DNA from: Setaria digitata
Lineage: Eukaryota > Nematoda > Chromadorea > Rhabditida > Setariidae
Assembly: GCA_003640385.1 (NCBI GenBank)
Contig: RCAB01000888.1
Span: 1 to 13,978, forward strand
Reading direction: 5' to 3'
Length of the DNA stretch: 13,978 nt
The notes under the pieces: generated by a model
What the model was told of the DNA's origin: nothing
Database searches by the model: none
Seen by the model: only the letters and a program-made list of their open reading frames with translations
Shown here: one piece after another, positions 1 to 8,210 of the stretch
Numbering within the stretch: the stretch's first letter is position 1
How the letters are laid out: every line of letters begins with the position of its first letter
Position numbers and translations under genes: made by a program

Positions 1-42
1 ATCAGTAATTATTGAATGATATTATAATATTTTTTATGATAG

Positions 43-534
43 ATGTTCATGCGGTAGCATTCGGTGCATGGCTTATATTATTCAATTTCAATATGTTTGC
101 TTCAATTTTGGTCCATTACTTTTCTGGTCGCAGGAAAAGTTCTGAAACTGTAAGTTATATTTCCATTAATGTCATTAAGTACATCTTGATCAAGTAAGAA
201 TTAATAATATTTAAGTAAATTTTATTTTTCTCAAACAAAATTTTGCCAGAAAATTCATTGAAACTAAAACTCTGAAATAGGAATTTAAATTTGAAGTTGT
301 GTATTAATTCTAAAATTTCAGCTTAATTTGGTATTTCATTTAAAATGCATCCTATTTATTATTGCAATTACTTTGTCGCTTTCTATACCTTATACTTATC
401 TATACTCAGTTGCCAACTGTCATCAAATTAGTTCGTTTTATTTAATTAATAATTCAAAATTTAACTCGTTCACTGCAGATTTTCCAGCAAATTTACAGCA
501 AGAATTAAAACTAGGATTTAAAAGCATGTTTTAG
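43..534 (+). CDS. 3' part of a multi-exon membrane-protein gene (two last exons); possibly cytochrome b561/ferric-reductase-like
   Basis: Two exons join in phase: 43-149 and 322-534, separated by an intron (150-321) that starts GTAAGTT and ends TTTCAG, both near-ideal nematode splice sites. The first exon ends exactly on a codon boundary and the second begins on one. An in-frame TAA at 6-8 and the AG at 41-42 put the upstream edge at 43, so earlier exons lie outside the window. The peptide begins DVHAVAFGAWLILFNF, a hydrophobic helix containing a histidine, then a short basic loop (GRRKSS). A second helix with a preceding histidine follows (FHLKCILFIIAITLSL), then a polar tail ending in a TAG stop. 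Two helices, each with a histidine near one end, joined by a short basic loop recall the start of a cytochrome b561 / ferric-chelate reductase (DOMON-type) domain, but that domain normally has more helices, so this form would be short. The family call is tentative; the exon pair itself is better supported. I see no AATAAA within 150 nt of the stop. Confidence 0.42.
150..321 (+). other. intron between the two 5' exons
   Basis: The segment begins GTAAGTT and ends AAAATTTCAG, is AT-rich and 172 nt long. Removing it joins two phase-0 exon ends. The exon track runs on for 16 codons past the donor before hitting a stop, so the intron is needed to reach the second exon in frame. Confidence 0.4.
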
Positions 535-1640
535 TGTACAATTTCAAATTATTTATTTGTAATTCATGCAAAACACAATTTGATATAGTGTTAATACTAT
601 AAGCTAAAGGATCAGTTGTTAGTTTTATATCACTTCTGTTTATTAGTTTTGCAAAATTTTGTAATTGTAAAATAATCATCCAAATTTCGATTGTCCTTTA
701 GCATTATTCATTGTTTAGATGAAATTAAATAATAAGAATTTTGGCACATTATAAAGAATCACAATGAAAGTATCTTTATTATTAAAAGAAAAAAAAAAGA
801 AAATGAAAGATATCGGAAGTAACATTTTCTTCATCAACATAAAGCATTTTTATGAGGTTAACGTCAAATCGTATTCATTTAATGATTCCTTTATTACAGC
901 ATATATTTTATTCACGGTAACCGAATATATATTGGTACCAATTAATTCGCTATTTTATTTTTTCATTTATTGGGATTACTCGAATGTATCGATTAAATTA
1001 ACGGGTGAATAATTTTTGAAAAAAAAAAAAAAATCATTTATAGGAATAAATATTAGCAAAAAATGTGAAATATTTTAAATTTGAAAGAAATAATCGAGCA
1101 CTGTTTTTGTATGTTTCATATTATGAAGAAGAAGAAAAAAAAAAAAGTTCGAATTTTTTTATGGCACATTTTAAGTGTTGATCAAGAAAAAAAAGAAAAA
1201 ACAGTCTAGTAGAATTTTCCATATTTGAAAAGATTGATTTTAAATTTTCTATTTTTGCTCACTATTCCAATTAGCCATAAAATTCGTGCTATTGTTTAAA
1301 AGTTGCTACTTCCAAAACAAGCGCAGTTAAAATAAAAGAATTAAAATGCGCATCATATATTGAAATATTGCTCAGCAACACTACTGGTAAAAGAAAATAA
1401 AAAGTTTTAAATTGAAATTAAATTGAAGTTGCAACATACAATTATCAGCTGATAGCATTAAAAAGTGGCAATTAGCTAATTAGAAATTATCAGGTAAGTA
1501 TAATTTAAATACTGCTAATCAGAGCTTTAGTTACCTGATGTTTAAAATTTCATTTCTAAATTATATCCATTAAAGGTGCAACTTAATGAAATAACTGAAA
1601 CGAAGAAAAAATTTAAATTGAAAAAGAAGTTGAATGATTG
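535..1640. other. AT-rich spacer, no supported gene
   Basis: The stretch holds A-runs (1018-1032, 1133-1146) and scattered short open frames. One frame from an ATG at 764 stays open for 82 codons, but it has no splice support, its first third is lysine-rich from an A-run, and it resembles no family I know. A perfect donor-like CAG|GTAAGTA sits at 1491-1500, yet all three frames upstream of it are closed by stops within 30 nt, so it is probably a decoy or belongs to a noncoding transcript. Confidence 0.5.
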
Positions 1641-2110
1641 ATGGCTTTGCTATCAGCTAAAAAGAAAGCATGAGAATTGATAAAATGATATATTGAAGCG
1701 TTACATAATTGCTATCACAGGTTGGTGAAAAAAATTCCGATGAATCATTAAGAGTGTATTTAATTCAAATTGAAAATGATTCAGTCTTTATCTCTAAACC
1801 TTTTTTTATTACTTCTTATCTCATTTTAGCTTCTGCTATGAGAGTAGTTGTGATCTAGCTGAGTAATTAAAATACTTAATATTTATTTTGATATTGCCTT
1901 TTGCACTACTGATTACATATCACCAATTGTTTTACTGGAGGAATGTATTGAAATGAAAGACTTGATTTCCTCGGAAAGTACTGGTTTCCATTAAGAATTT
2001 AATACAATTAAATGAAGCTTACGCAGAAGATGTCACTTAGGAACGAGAAAGACGACAGAATCTCTCGATAGATTTTATGATCAGTAGAAATGGATCAGAA
2101 GGAAACATTC
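1641..2110 (+). pseudogene. decayed coding stretch, possible retroelement (gag-like) relic
   Basis: From 1641 one frame reads MALLSAKKKA, stop, ELIK, stop, then YIEALHNCYHRLVKKIP to 1739. At that point a different frame takes over without a gap (DESLRVYLIQIENDSVFISK, 1739-1798). A further open stretch of 43 codons (1863-1991) includes TDYISPIVLLEECIEMKDLI, and protein-like but broken reading continues to about 2110. The amphipathic, lysine- and leucine-rich helical character, with conserved-looking codons interrupted by two stops and one frame change, is what a decayed gene looks like. I lean to a fossil of an LTR-retrotransposon gag-type protein, such as those of nematode BEL/Pao elements, but no zinc knuckle, protease or polymerase motif is visible. 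It could equally be a dead host gene. No terminal repeats were found around it. Confidence 0.3.
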
Positions 2111-2253
2111 GATAATTTCATATGTATAAATCGTGAAATGGAAAACAAATTTTTTTGTACAAAAAAAAAGGAAGAAAAATTCTAAAAAAAAATCAATCAT
2201 TATTTCGACGATATCGATAACGCAGATAATTTTGGACTAATAAGTGATCTCAT

Positions 2254-2407
2254 AATATATATATATATATAATATATAAATTCTATATATATATATGTAT
2301 TATGTATATTATGTAGCTTATGTAGCTGTTCTTCTGTTCTTCTTATATATTATGTAGCTGTTCTTCCGAATCTTTTTGATAATATATATATATATATATA
2401 TATATAT
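2254..2407. repeat. (TA)n tracts with duplicated TGTAGCT-containing linker
   Basis: Three runs of alternating TA (about 2254-2278, 2283-2296 and 2381-2407) flank a linker. In the linker the block TATGTAGCT recurs at about 2309, 2319 and 2352, each followed by similar sequence; GTTCTTCTGTTCTTC is a further short duplication. This looks like slippage or local duplication around an unstable AT tract. Confidence 0.8.
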
Positions 2408-2487
2408 TGGTATTGATAATGATATTAATTATCAAAATTTTTCTTTCTTTTTATTAATTATCAAAAAAGATTCGGAAGAACAGCTAC
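2354..2487. repeat. 30-bp inverted repeat (foldback) around a (TA)n core
   Basis: The left arm at 2354-2383 starts GTAGCTGTTCTTCCGAATC. The right arm at 2457-2487 ends GATTCGGAAGAACAGCTAC. They are reverse complements over about 30 bp with a single A-run length difference. The 73-nt spacer contains (TA)n and an inner TTGATAAT / ATTATCAA pair, so the whole block could form a long hairpin. No target-site duplication is evident, so a small MITE-like foldback element or a recombination-made palindrome are both possible. Confidence 0.85.
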
Positions 2488-3640
2488 TGAAATATTTTAT
2501 GAATTTGAATGCTTTCTAAGGAAAAAAAAACTTTTATGTGATAATGGTCACATGGGAATATTGAACACCAACATTGTACATCCATAAAACAGTTATTTTT
2601 GATGGCTAATCATCAAGGAAATGATAGACTTATTAAAAATTTCTAAAAATGGCACTTATAAGTTAAAATTTATCGCTGGTAGAGTGATTCATTCAGTAGC
2701 TATTTTCAAAAGTTTCAAAAAAAAAAGAAGAAAAGTTGAAAAGGCATAGAGCGCTTTGTGCATAAAAGAATGAAGTAAACGTGTATAGTGAAAATGAGAT
2801 CAAGGATAGTTTAATTAAATCATTATCACAGATTATTTTTGTTTAAAAAATTGATTGATTCTACAGGTGTATGGACAAATTATCATGCAACCAATTTAAT
2901 TATGCATAATTAAATTACTTGAATTAGCGCTACGTGAATAAAATAGCAGATAGTAAATATTTTAATGTGTGTAAGAAAAAAATTTAAACTTGAATTTTAT
3001 TACAGAGATTTGAAGAATTTGATTACCTTTTTGGTAGAAAAAAAAAGATAAAAAAGTATTAAAATATTTAATAACTTATCAACATAAATACACGAACAAA
3101 TGATCTTCCCTTGAAGATTTTTTTAAATTTTGGTGATTTTTATTCAAATTCTGCAAAATGTAATTTTATTCTATCGTAGATGAGAAGCGGATATCATAGC
3201 ACAATTAGAGGAAGGTAGACTTGGTATTACTTGGCAGAAACTAAACAGTATTAATTGATGATTTGACAGTGTTGAGTCTTAGATAAATTAAACAGAATAC
3301 TTTGTCGAGCTTCTTTTAAAATGATTCAAACTTTTAAACTTTTAAAATGACCTTCCTAAAAGAAATCAAGGACCTTTCAAATTCCACCGAACAGTAACAG
3401 ATTCTCAGTTATTATTGTAGGAAGATTAGTTGAAAAATTGCAGTGTTACAATATTGTTAATGAAAAAAAAAAAAAAGCATGCAAAAGCTTTCTCTAACTA
3501 AATATTTGATCATATCAATTCATACGCATCAGGAAAATTAACTCCACAGTATCATGATTATTAAAAATAAAATTACATGAAACTTCGTCATATACTTAGT
3601 ATCATGAGTATTCTTTATGAATATTGAGCGATCAAATTTA
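2488..3640. other. AT-rich spacer with short protein-like fragments
   Basis: The longest fragment is a 48-codon open stretch at 2603-2749 (+), with an internal ATG at 2621. It contains DLLKISKNGTYKLKFIAGRV and ends in a lysine/arginine-rich tail before a TAG. Another short stretch near 3189-3250 includes ADIIAQLEEGRLGITWQ. Neither has convincing splice sites. They may be further remnants of the decayed sequence at 1641-2110, or chance. A-runs and TA-rich sequence fill the rest. Confidence 0.35.
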
Positions 3641-3686
3641 CAATATATACGTATATACATATACATTATATATATATATAATATAA
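3641..3686. repeat. TA-rich low-complexity tract
   Basis: The tract alternates TA with single C and G interruptions (ATATACGTATATACATATAC), then runs into (TA)n. It is simple sequence with cruciform potential and no coding content. Confidence 0.8.
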
Positions 3687-4630
3687 AATAGAAAACTACT
3701 AATTATAATTCTAGTAATTAATTGGATTTTCAATGCTTATTGATCGTCAATTAGTACCTAATAATCGAATTGTGAATTATTTTTAGTTTAAGAAAAACTG
3801 AAAAAAAAAAAAAACAAATGCAATGATTAGTTCAAATCAAAAGTAACTCCAATCATTCAAATATACTACTAATTGATAAAACTTTTTCATATATTTTTAA
3901 TTTTTTTTTTACAAAAAAAAAAAAGAAAAGAAAAAAATTTTGACGATGAAAGAAAGAAGCAACAACGGTTAAATATGTTTGATTGCCACGTTGCCTGAAA
4001 CGACAAGATGAAAACAAAAAGTGCAAATATTGCAACAATTCCAAAAAGACACATGCAATTATTGCAACATTTCATTCGCTATGTTTCCAATTTGTTAGCA
4101 TAATTTATTTGAAACAAAAGAGAGGAGCATGAAAAGTAGAAAGAAAGAGGAAGAGAGAGAGAGAGAGAAGAAGTGAAACAAAGAAGGAATATTCTTAATT
4201 GATAATTTTAAACTGATCATTTATTATCAGTGTATAATAAATAATACAATAATTATCTAGAGTTTAATTCATTTTCGGCTTTTTTTTTTTTTTTTTATTT
4301 ATCATTTTGATAAATAAAAAGAAGTGTATTGTTTGATTTAGTCTCTTATGCTGGAATGCATGTGAACAAAATTTTTCCAGTCACATCTTTTTCACTCTCT
4401 CCCTCCTTTCATTCCCTTTTCAAAATTAAAACTTTAATTTATTTATTTTTTTTTTTTTTTTACATTTTATATATTTTCTTTGATAACATATGATAAGATA
4501 ATCTTTAATGAAGTTTTATGCACCTGATATATTTCTTTTTTCTTTTTAATATTTTAGTTACATTTCTTTTAGTTTTAGTTAAGAATGAATGCATCCAATT
4601 GAAATTTTCTCATAGCAGTGGAATATATAA
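3687..4630. other. spacer with homopolymers and a (GA)n tract
   Basis: Contents are A-runs at about 3800 and 3910, a (GA)n stretch at 4152-4168 and T-runs at 4280-4295 and 4447-4462. Two overlapping minus-strand frames stay open across 3853-4075. One starts MKCCNNCMCLFGIVAIFALF, which resembles a short signal-anchor peptide, with a TTTCAG acceptor-like site near 3970 inside it. It runs into a T-run encoding phenylalanines and has no donor, so I do not call it a gene. Confidence 0.45.
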
Positions 4631-4866
4631 AATACTTGTAAAGTAATGAAAATGCACGTTAAGCGTTAAAATGCATGTAAAGTAGTGGAAATGCACGTAA
4701 AGCAAATGCAAATCAAGTGTTAAAATGTGAGTAAAATAAAAGGAATGCACGTTAAATGTTGAGATGCACGTAAAGTAATGGGAATAAACGTTGTGTTAAA
4801 ATGCACGTAAACTAATGGAAATGATGTTAAGTGCTGAAATGCACGTCAAGTGTTAAAATGCATGTA
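4631..4866 (+). repeat. minisatellite with composite ~38-bp unit
   Basis: About thirteen degenerate half-units of 17-21 bp alternate between two types. Type A is close to AATGCACGTAAAGTAATGGA and type B close to AATGCACGTTAAGTGTTAA. The constant core is ATGCACGT followed by AAG or TAAG. The alternation makes a higher-order unit of about 38 bp. Divergence between copies (CATGT, GAGT, AAACGT variants) indicates an old array. No ORF of note crosses it. Confidence 0.88.
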
Positions 4867-5599
4867 CATACACACATTTTATTGTCAGCTTCTGAGAAGA
4901 ATGTAAATGTACTTTAATTATATGTGAAACACGGAAACAAGCTGTTGTTCTTATCATCATTAAAAATATCGTACATTTGGAATAAAATTAAAATTATTTT
5001 TAAAGAGATTGAAATGAAGCATGCAAATTGATTAATTCCTATTAATTTTATTACTAATTTCCGCTTTTCAAGAATTCATCTTAATTAATAATTTTTTTTT
5101 TTTTTTTTTTCGAGGAGATGATATTTTATCATTATTTGTTGTGAATAATTTTAGTTTCACTATTTTCTGCTTAATTAATATTGTGACAAGCAAGAAAATA
5201 ATAAATATGAAATGCAGGTAAAAAGATGCAAATAGACATTCTTTGCTTTTTTTTCTTTTTCTTTTTTTTTTTTTCCTTTTCTATACTATCTGTCAATTAT
5301 TTTTAGTTTTATCGTCTATTTTACTTTTCTTTTTTCTTTTATTCTTTCAACTAATTAATAAAATTGAAATTTAATTTTGACTAATAATTTCATCCCAAAT
5401 TTTCCTTCCATATTTCTTTTCTTTTTTGCTTTCTCTATTTCCCTAATTACCGGCTGCTATTTCTTCTTCTTCAACTCCCTTTCACGCTCCTCCATTTTCA
5501 ATATCTTTTTCCAGCTATCTTCTATCCATCTGCTAATTTTGCTTATCACATAACATTCCCAGCCCAAACATATTTCCATACCGGACAGAAATACTGTTT
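4867..5599. other. AT-rich spacer, pyrimidine-rich toward its right end
   Basis: T-runs occur at about 5092-5110 and 5246-5275, and TTTTC-type tracts fill 5320-5430. From about 5400 to 5600 the plus strand becomes C/T-rich with more G+C than its neighbours, but no frame looks coding on either strand. No supported gene. Confidence 0.5.
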
Positions 5600-5687
5600 G
5601 GTATCAACATTGTTATCGGTATCGTTATCAGTATCTCGCTATCAGTATCGGTATCGATAGATATTGATATTGCTGTTGGTGTCGATG
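5600..5687 (+). repeat. degenerate hexanucleotide array based on (G/A)(G/T)TATC
   Basis: The plus strand reads a run of six-base words: GTTATC, GGTATC, GTTATC, AGTATC, then CTATCAGTATCGGTATCG and decaying GATATT/GGTGTC words to 5687. Read as protein it would be a two-residue repeat, but the frames are short. The sequence is best explained as a short interrupted microsatellite. Confidence 0.75.
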
Positions 5688-5739
5688 GTTCGTGTGTGGT
5701 CTCATCTTTTCTTCCTTTTCACTTTTTTTTTCCCCTCAC

Positions 5740-5813
5740 GTTGTTCCATCCAAATCATTCCCTTCAACATATATTTTTCCAGACAACTTCTTTTTTTTTT
5801 TTTTCATTTTCAT
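5740..5813 (-). other. weak candidate first exon ending in a GTGAG donor
   Basis: On the minus strand, ATG at 5813 opens a frame that passes through a run of lysine codons (poly-A) into LSGKIYVEGNDLDGT. It ends at an AC|GTGAGG donor-like junction at 5739/5740; read-through meets a stop at once. The downstream half is compositionally unlike its poly-A surroundings and looks protein-like. I could not find a convincing acceptor for the next exon, so the call is weak. Confidence 0.12.
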
Positions 5814-6356
5814 TTTTTTTTTTTTTTTTCATTTTTTAATTTTTCCGTATTTGTTTAGTGAATTATGCCTTCATTTGTTGTGTATGACCAAAACAGATTT
5901 TAATGAAAGTGTAAGAATTTTTGAATAATATTTTTGAATTTTTGCTACTGTTTTTGTAATGATGTGTTTCATTTTTTTGTCCTCAACAACAATTAACATA
6001 ATAAGTTAAAAAGGATGGTGAAATTTCAAATTCGTATTTTTCTGTTTTCAAAAGAAGGCACAATAACATATTTCATATATGAATAGCTAAAAGACACTTT
6101 AAGAAGGCCGTGAAAGTTCAAAGATATCAATTTATGCGTATCAGTAATTATCACTTTACGTTATAATTATTATCTCAAAAATGATTCAGTTAATGAAGCA
6201 TAGTGTAAGACTGAATTTGTCAGATACGAAGAGATCCGTGAATGAGAATTCTTTTTAATAAGAATTTCAAGAGAGAAATCACTTAGATCAGATGTTTAAG
6301 CTTATGAAATCTTCGTTTTTTCTTTTCTTAAATATGCTAATTGATCACTCACTAGC
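5814..6356. other. spacer, no supported gene
   Basis: The left end is a T-run with CATTTT interruptions. The remainder is ordinary AT-rich sequence. A 25-codon plus-strand frame (6181-6258, starting MIQLMKHSVRLNLSDTKRSV) has a start and stop but nothing else to support it. No AATAAA is seen on the minus strand within 100 nt past the stop of the minus-strand candidate gene at 6357. Confidence 0.45.
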
Positions 6357-8061
6357 TTACTGACTTCTAAACTTTCCTGGAGCTACCTGTATAAGAGAAA
6401 TTTTACCTGTGTTAGCGGTCCATTATCTGTTATTTTTTTTTTAGCTAACTTTATCAAAAAATATCCGTAACGCTCAATTTCTTCAACTTCTTAAATGAAA
6501 AAATGATACGGAAATGGTTTGGTACTCACGTGATCACCACCTAAAAAGTGCTTCAAATGGATTTTGATGTTATTACTGAAGGTTGAAGGAATCAACCTAG
6601 CATTAATCTGAAAAATGTTTGAATTCTTTATCAGTCATACTGTAAAGCTTTTTTTTGTGCAATTTCTAGTTTCATTAGAAATGTTAAAAGAAACATTTCG
6701 GTGATGTCCTGAATTTTTTCGATGGAAGGAACGATGCACTAAATGTATTTTCTTTATTTTTCTTTTTTGTTGCTGACAAATCAGTTTAATAACCACAAAT
6801 CAATTTTTACAAAATACTTAACAAAAAGAATAAAGAGCAATATCCTAAAATCCAGCCAATTCTTTGTTCAATGATGAAGGATGAATTTAGTATTGCATTA
6901 ATTTAAAATTTTCAATCAATATTTTGAGAATTATGCATAAATTTGGTAAGAGATTTCATATAAAGGAGCAAAAGAAAAATGGAAAAACATATCAGCCTGT
7001 TAAAAGCATCTAATTATAACTTCTTTTTTTTTTTTGTGAAATACTCTTTCAAATTAAAATTTTAAGCTGTCATACACTGTCCAAACTAAATAGCTGTGTA
7101 AATGCTATAGCAGAAGATGAAATTTCAGATGTTGAAGTTAGAATTTCAGAATTTGGGATGAAATTTAATCCACTCCGTTGTGTTGCTTGTATATAGTTCA
7201 TTCAACACATTGTTGACAAAACAATCATTTTAGCTACTGTCAGAAGCAATATCATATGGGCCAAACGAACAGATAAATGCAACTTCTGGAAAGTGCATTT
7301 ATTTCACAAAAATTATTAAAGTTCTTGTTATTGTATCAGCTTAAGGATAGGATAAAGATGACACAATGAATATCAATCTGTATCAGATGGAACGATGTGA
7401 CATGATAGATATCCTTCTATATTAGGTGGAAAATAATTTGACAGATGTTCCTTTTGTATCAGATAGAAGGATAACATGATAGGTAGGTATCCTATATCAG
7501 ATGAGTTTTTTCCTGCATCTGATGAAGAGGCATTCTGCATTAGATGCCAAGAATGCGATGATGGCTATTTTCTTCTGCATCAGTTACAACAAAGATTCCA
7601 GACCTTCTGTATCGGATATGCAGTTATCATGATAAACTGTTTGTTGCGAAACAATTATTCCGTTACCGTGATAGTAATTCCTTCCATATCATATAGCTGA
7701 TTATCATGATGACTATTCCTTTTATGTATCAGTTATAAAAATATTATATAATAGAAATTTCATTTATATCAAATATACGATTTTTTTCATGATGTATATC
7801 ATTCAAAATTAGAAGAAATACTGGAAACGAACTAAAATGCTGTTAATTTATTATGGAAAACAAAAAGAAGGTACAGTAAGATTGGAAAAAGTATTAAAAA
7901 AAAAAAAAAAAAAAAAAAACGAATACAATAGGAGAAGATATGAATAGTAACTTCCTTCCTTTTTTTTTTTTTTCCTTTTCTTTTTTGTTACTTACAGAAT
8001 ACCTGAAAACTATGATAAAGATTACCTGCCTACCTGGAATCATAACAAGATGCGGTAGCAT
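6357..8061 (-). CDS. candidate complete three-exon small gene, 57 aa, unknown function
   Basis: Three minus-strand exons join without a frame break: 8061-7996 (22 codons), 6607-6530 (26 codons) and 6386-6357 (9 codons plus TAA). The introns are 6608-7995 (GTAAGT to TTTTTCAG) and 6387-6529 (GTGAGT to TATACAG). Both are in phase 0, with textbook nematode donors and good acceptors. The start is ATG in the context AAAAATG, favourable in nematodes. Exon 1 begins MLPHLVMIPGRQ and carries a short hydrophobic run (VIFIIVF). Exon 2 contains LIPSTFSNNIKIHLKHFLGG, and exon 3 reads VAPGKFRSQ. The predicted product is small and basic. I recognise no family, and the protein could be part of a larger product if further exons exist. 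Weak points are short exons, a second ATG just upstream in another frame (overlapping upstream ORF), no clear poly(A) signal, and a plus-strand acceptor reading of the same bases near 7997. Exons 2-3 are the best-supported part. Confidence 0.3.
6387..6529 (-). other. intron 2 of the minus-strand candidate gene
   Basis: On the minus strand it begins GTGAGTACC at 6529 and ends CTTATACAG at 6387, 143 nt. Both flanking exon ends are in phase 0. Confidence 0.3.
6891..7196 (+). CDS. alternative plus-strand exon pair (last two exons), low confidence
   Basis: Exon 6891-6945 (preceded by AATTTAG) and exon 7129-7196 (preceded by AAATTTCAG) flank an intron of 183 nt that starts GTAAGAG. The split codon G|AT restores Asp, so the phase fits. 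The joined peptide runs INLKFSINILRIMHKF, then D, then VEVRISEFGMKFNPLRCVAC and one more residue before TAG. Without splicing, the first exon also stays open to a TAA at 7011. No family recognised. As these would be the last exons, the rest of the gene must lie to the left, where it would interleave with the minus-strand candidate at 6357-8061. At most one of the two is likely, and I prefer the minus-strand one. Confidence 0.15.
7334..7772 (+). repeat. degenerate tandem repeat, period ~38-40 bp, TATCAG-headed units
   Basis: TATCAG or a one-base variant recurs at 7334, 7381, 7420, 7457, 7495, 7578, 7610, 7687, 7727 and 7767. Most spacings are 37-40 or about twice that (77), with 47 and 32 as outliers; half-unit copies sit at 7516 and 7538. 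Units share a second block near ACATGATAG and end in ATCCTTCT or TTCCTTTT. A 74-codon plus-strand frame across the array is a by-product of the repeat. It lies in the long intron of the minus-strand candidate gene. Confidence 0.8.
7896..7919 (+). repeat. poly(A) run of 24
   Basis: This is the longest uninterrupted A run in the window. It is followed 50 nt later by a T-run (7961-7972), so the pair could form an A/T hairpin. I see no retroposed gene body upstream, so it is not called a retroposon tail. Confidence 0.85.
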
Positions 8062-8089
8062 TTTTGCATTTATGAACGAATGAATGCTA

Positions 8090-8210
8090 TTAGGAATGGA
8101 TGATTACTGTCACCTCATTGTCATCATTATCAATGCTGTCGTATTGCGCCGATAGATACACCACTAAACGTCGTGTGGGGCCTTCAAACATTGATTTGGA
8201 ACAAAACATT
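8090..8210 (-). promoter_or_regulatory. GC-richer patch upstream of the minus-strand candidate start
   Basis: This patch has visibly more G and C than its surroundings, including CGACGT, GGCGC and CCCCAC words. On the minus strand it also holds an open frame ending at a TAA (8090-8092) that reads FEGPTRRLVVYLSAQYDSID. That may be a small exon or chance. Its position just upstream of the ATG at 8061 would suit a promoter or 5' leader, and an AATAG at about 8089 could serve as a trans-splice acceptor. All of that is inference. Confidence 0.25.

Noticed and set aside
764..1012. 82-codon ORF starting MKVSLLLKEKKKK
   Set aside because: Lysine run from an A tract, AT-biased residues, no splice signals and no recognisable family; likely chance.
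1491..1500. Perfect donor-like CAG|GTAAGTA
   Set aside because: All three frames just upstream contain stops within 30 nt, and no matching exon was found.
3853..4075. Overlapping minus-strand ORFs, one with a signal-anchor-like start
   Set aside because: The frames degrade into poly-phenylalanine/lysine from homopolymers; no donor site and no partner exon.
5664..5928. Two overlapping plus-strand frames of 64 and 78 codons rich in phenylalanine
   Set aside because: They run through poly-T and CT-rich sequence; the composition explains the lack of stops and the residues are low-complexity.
7476..7700. 74-codon plus-strand frame
   Set aside because: It lies wholly inside the degenerate TATCAG tandem array and shows no domain or splice support.
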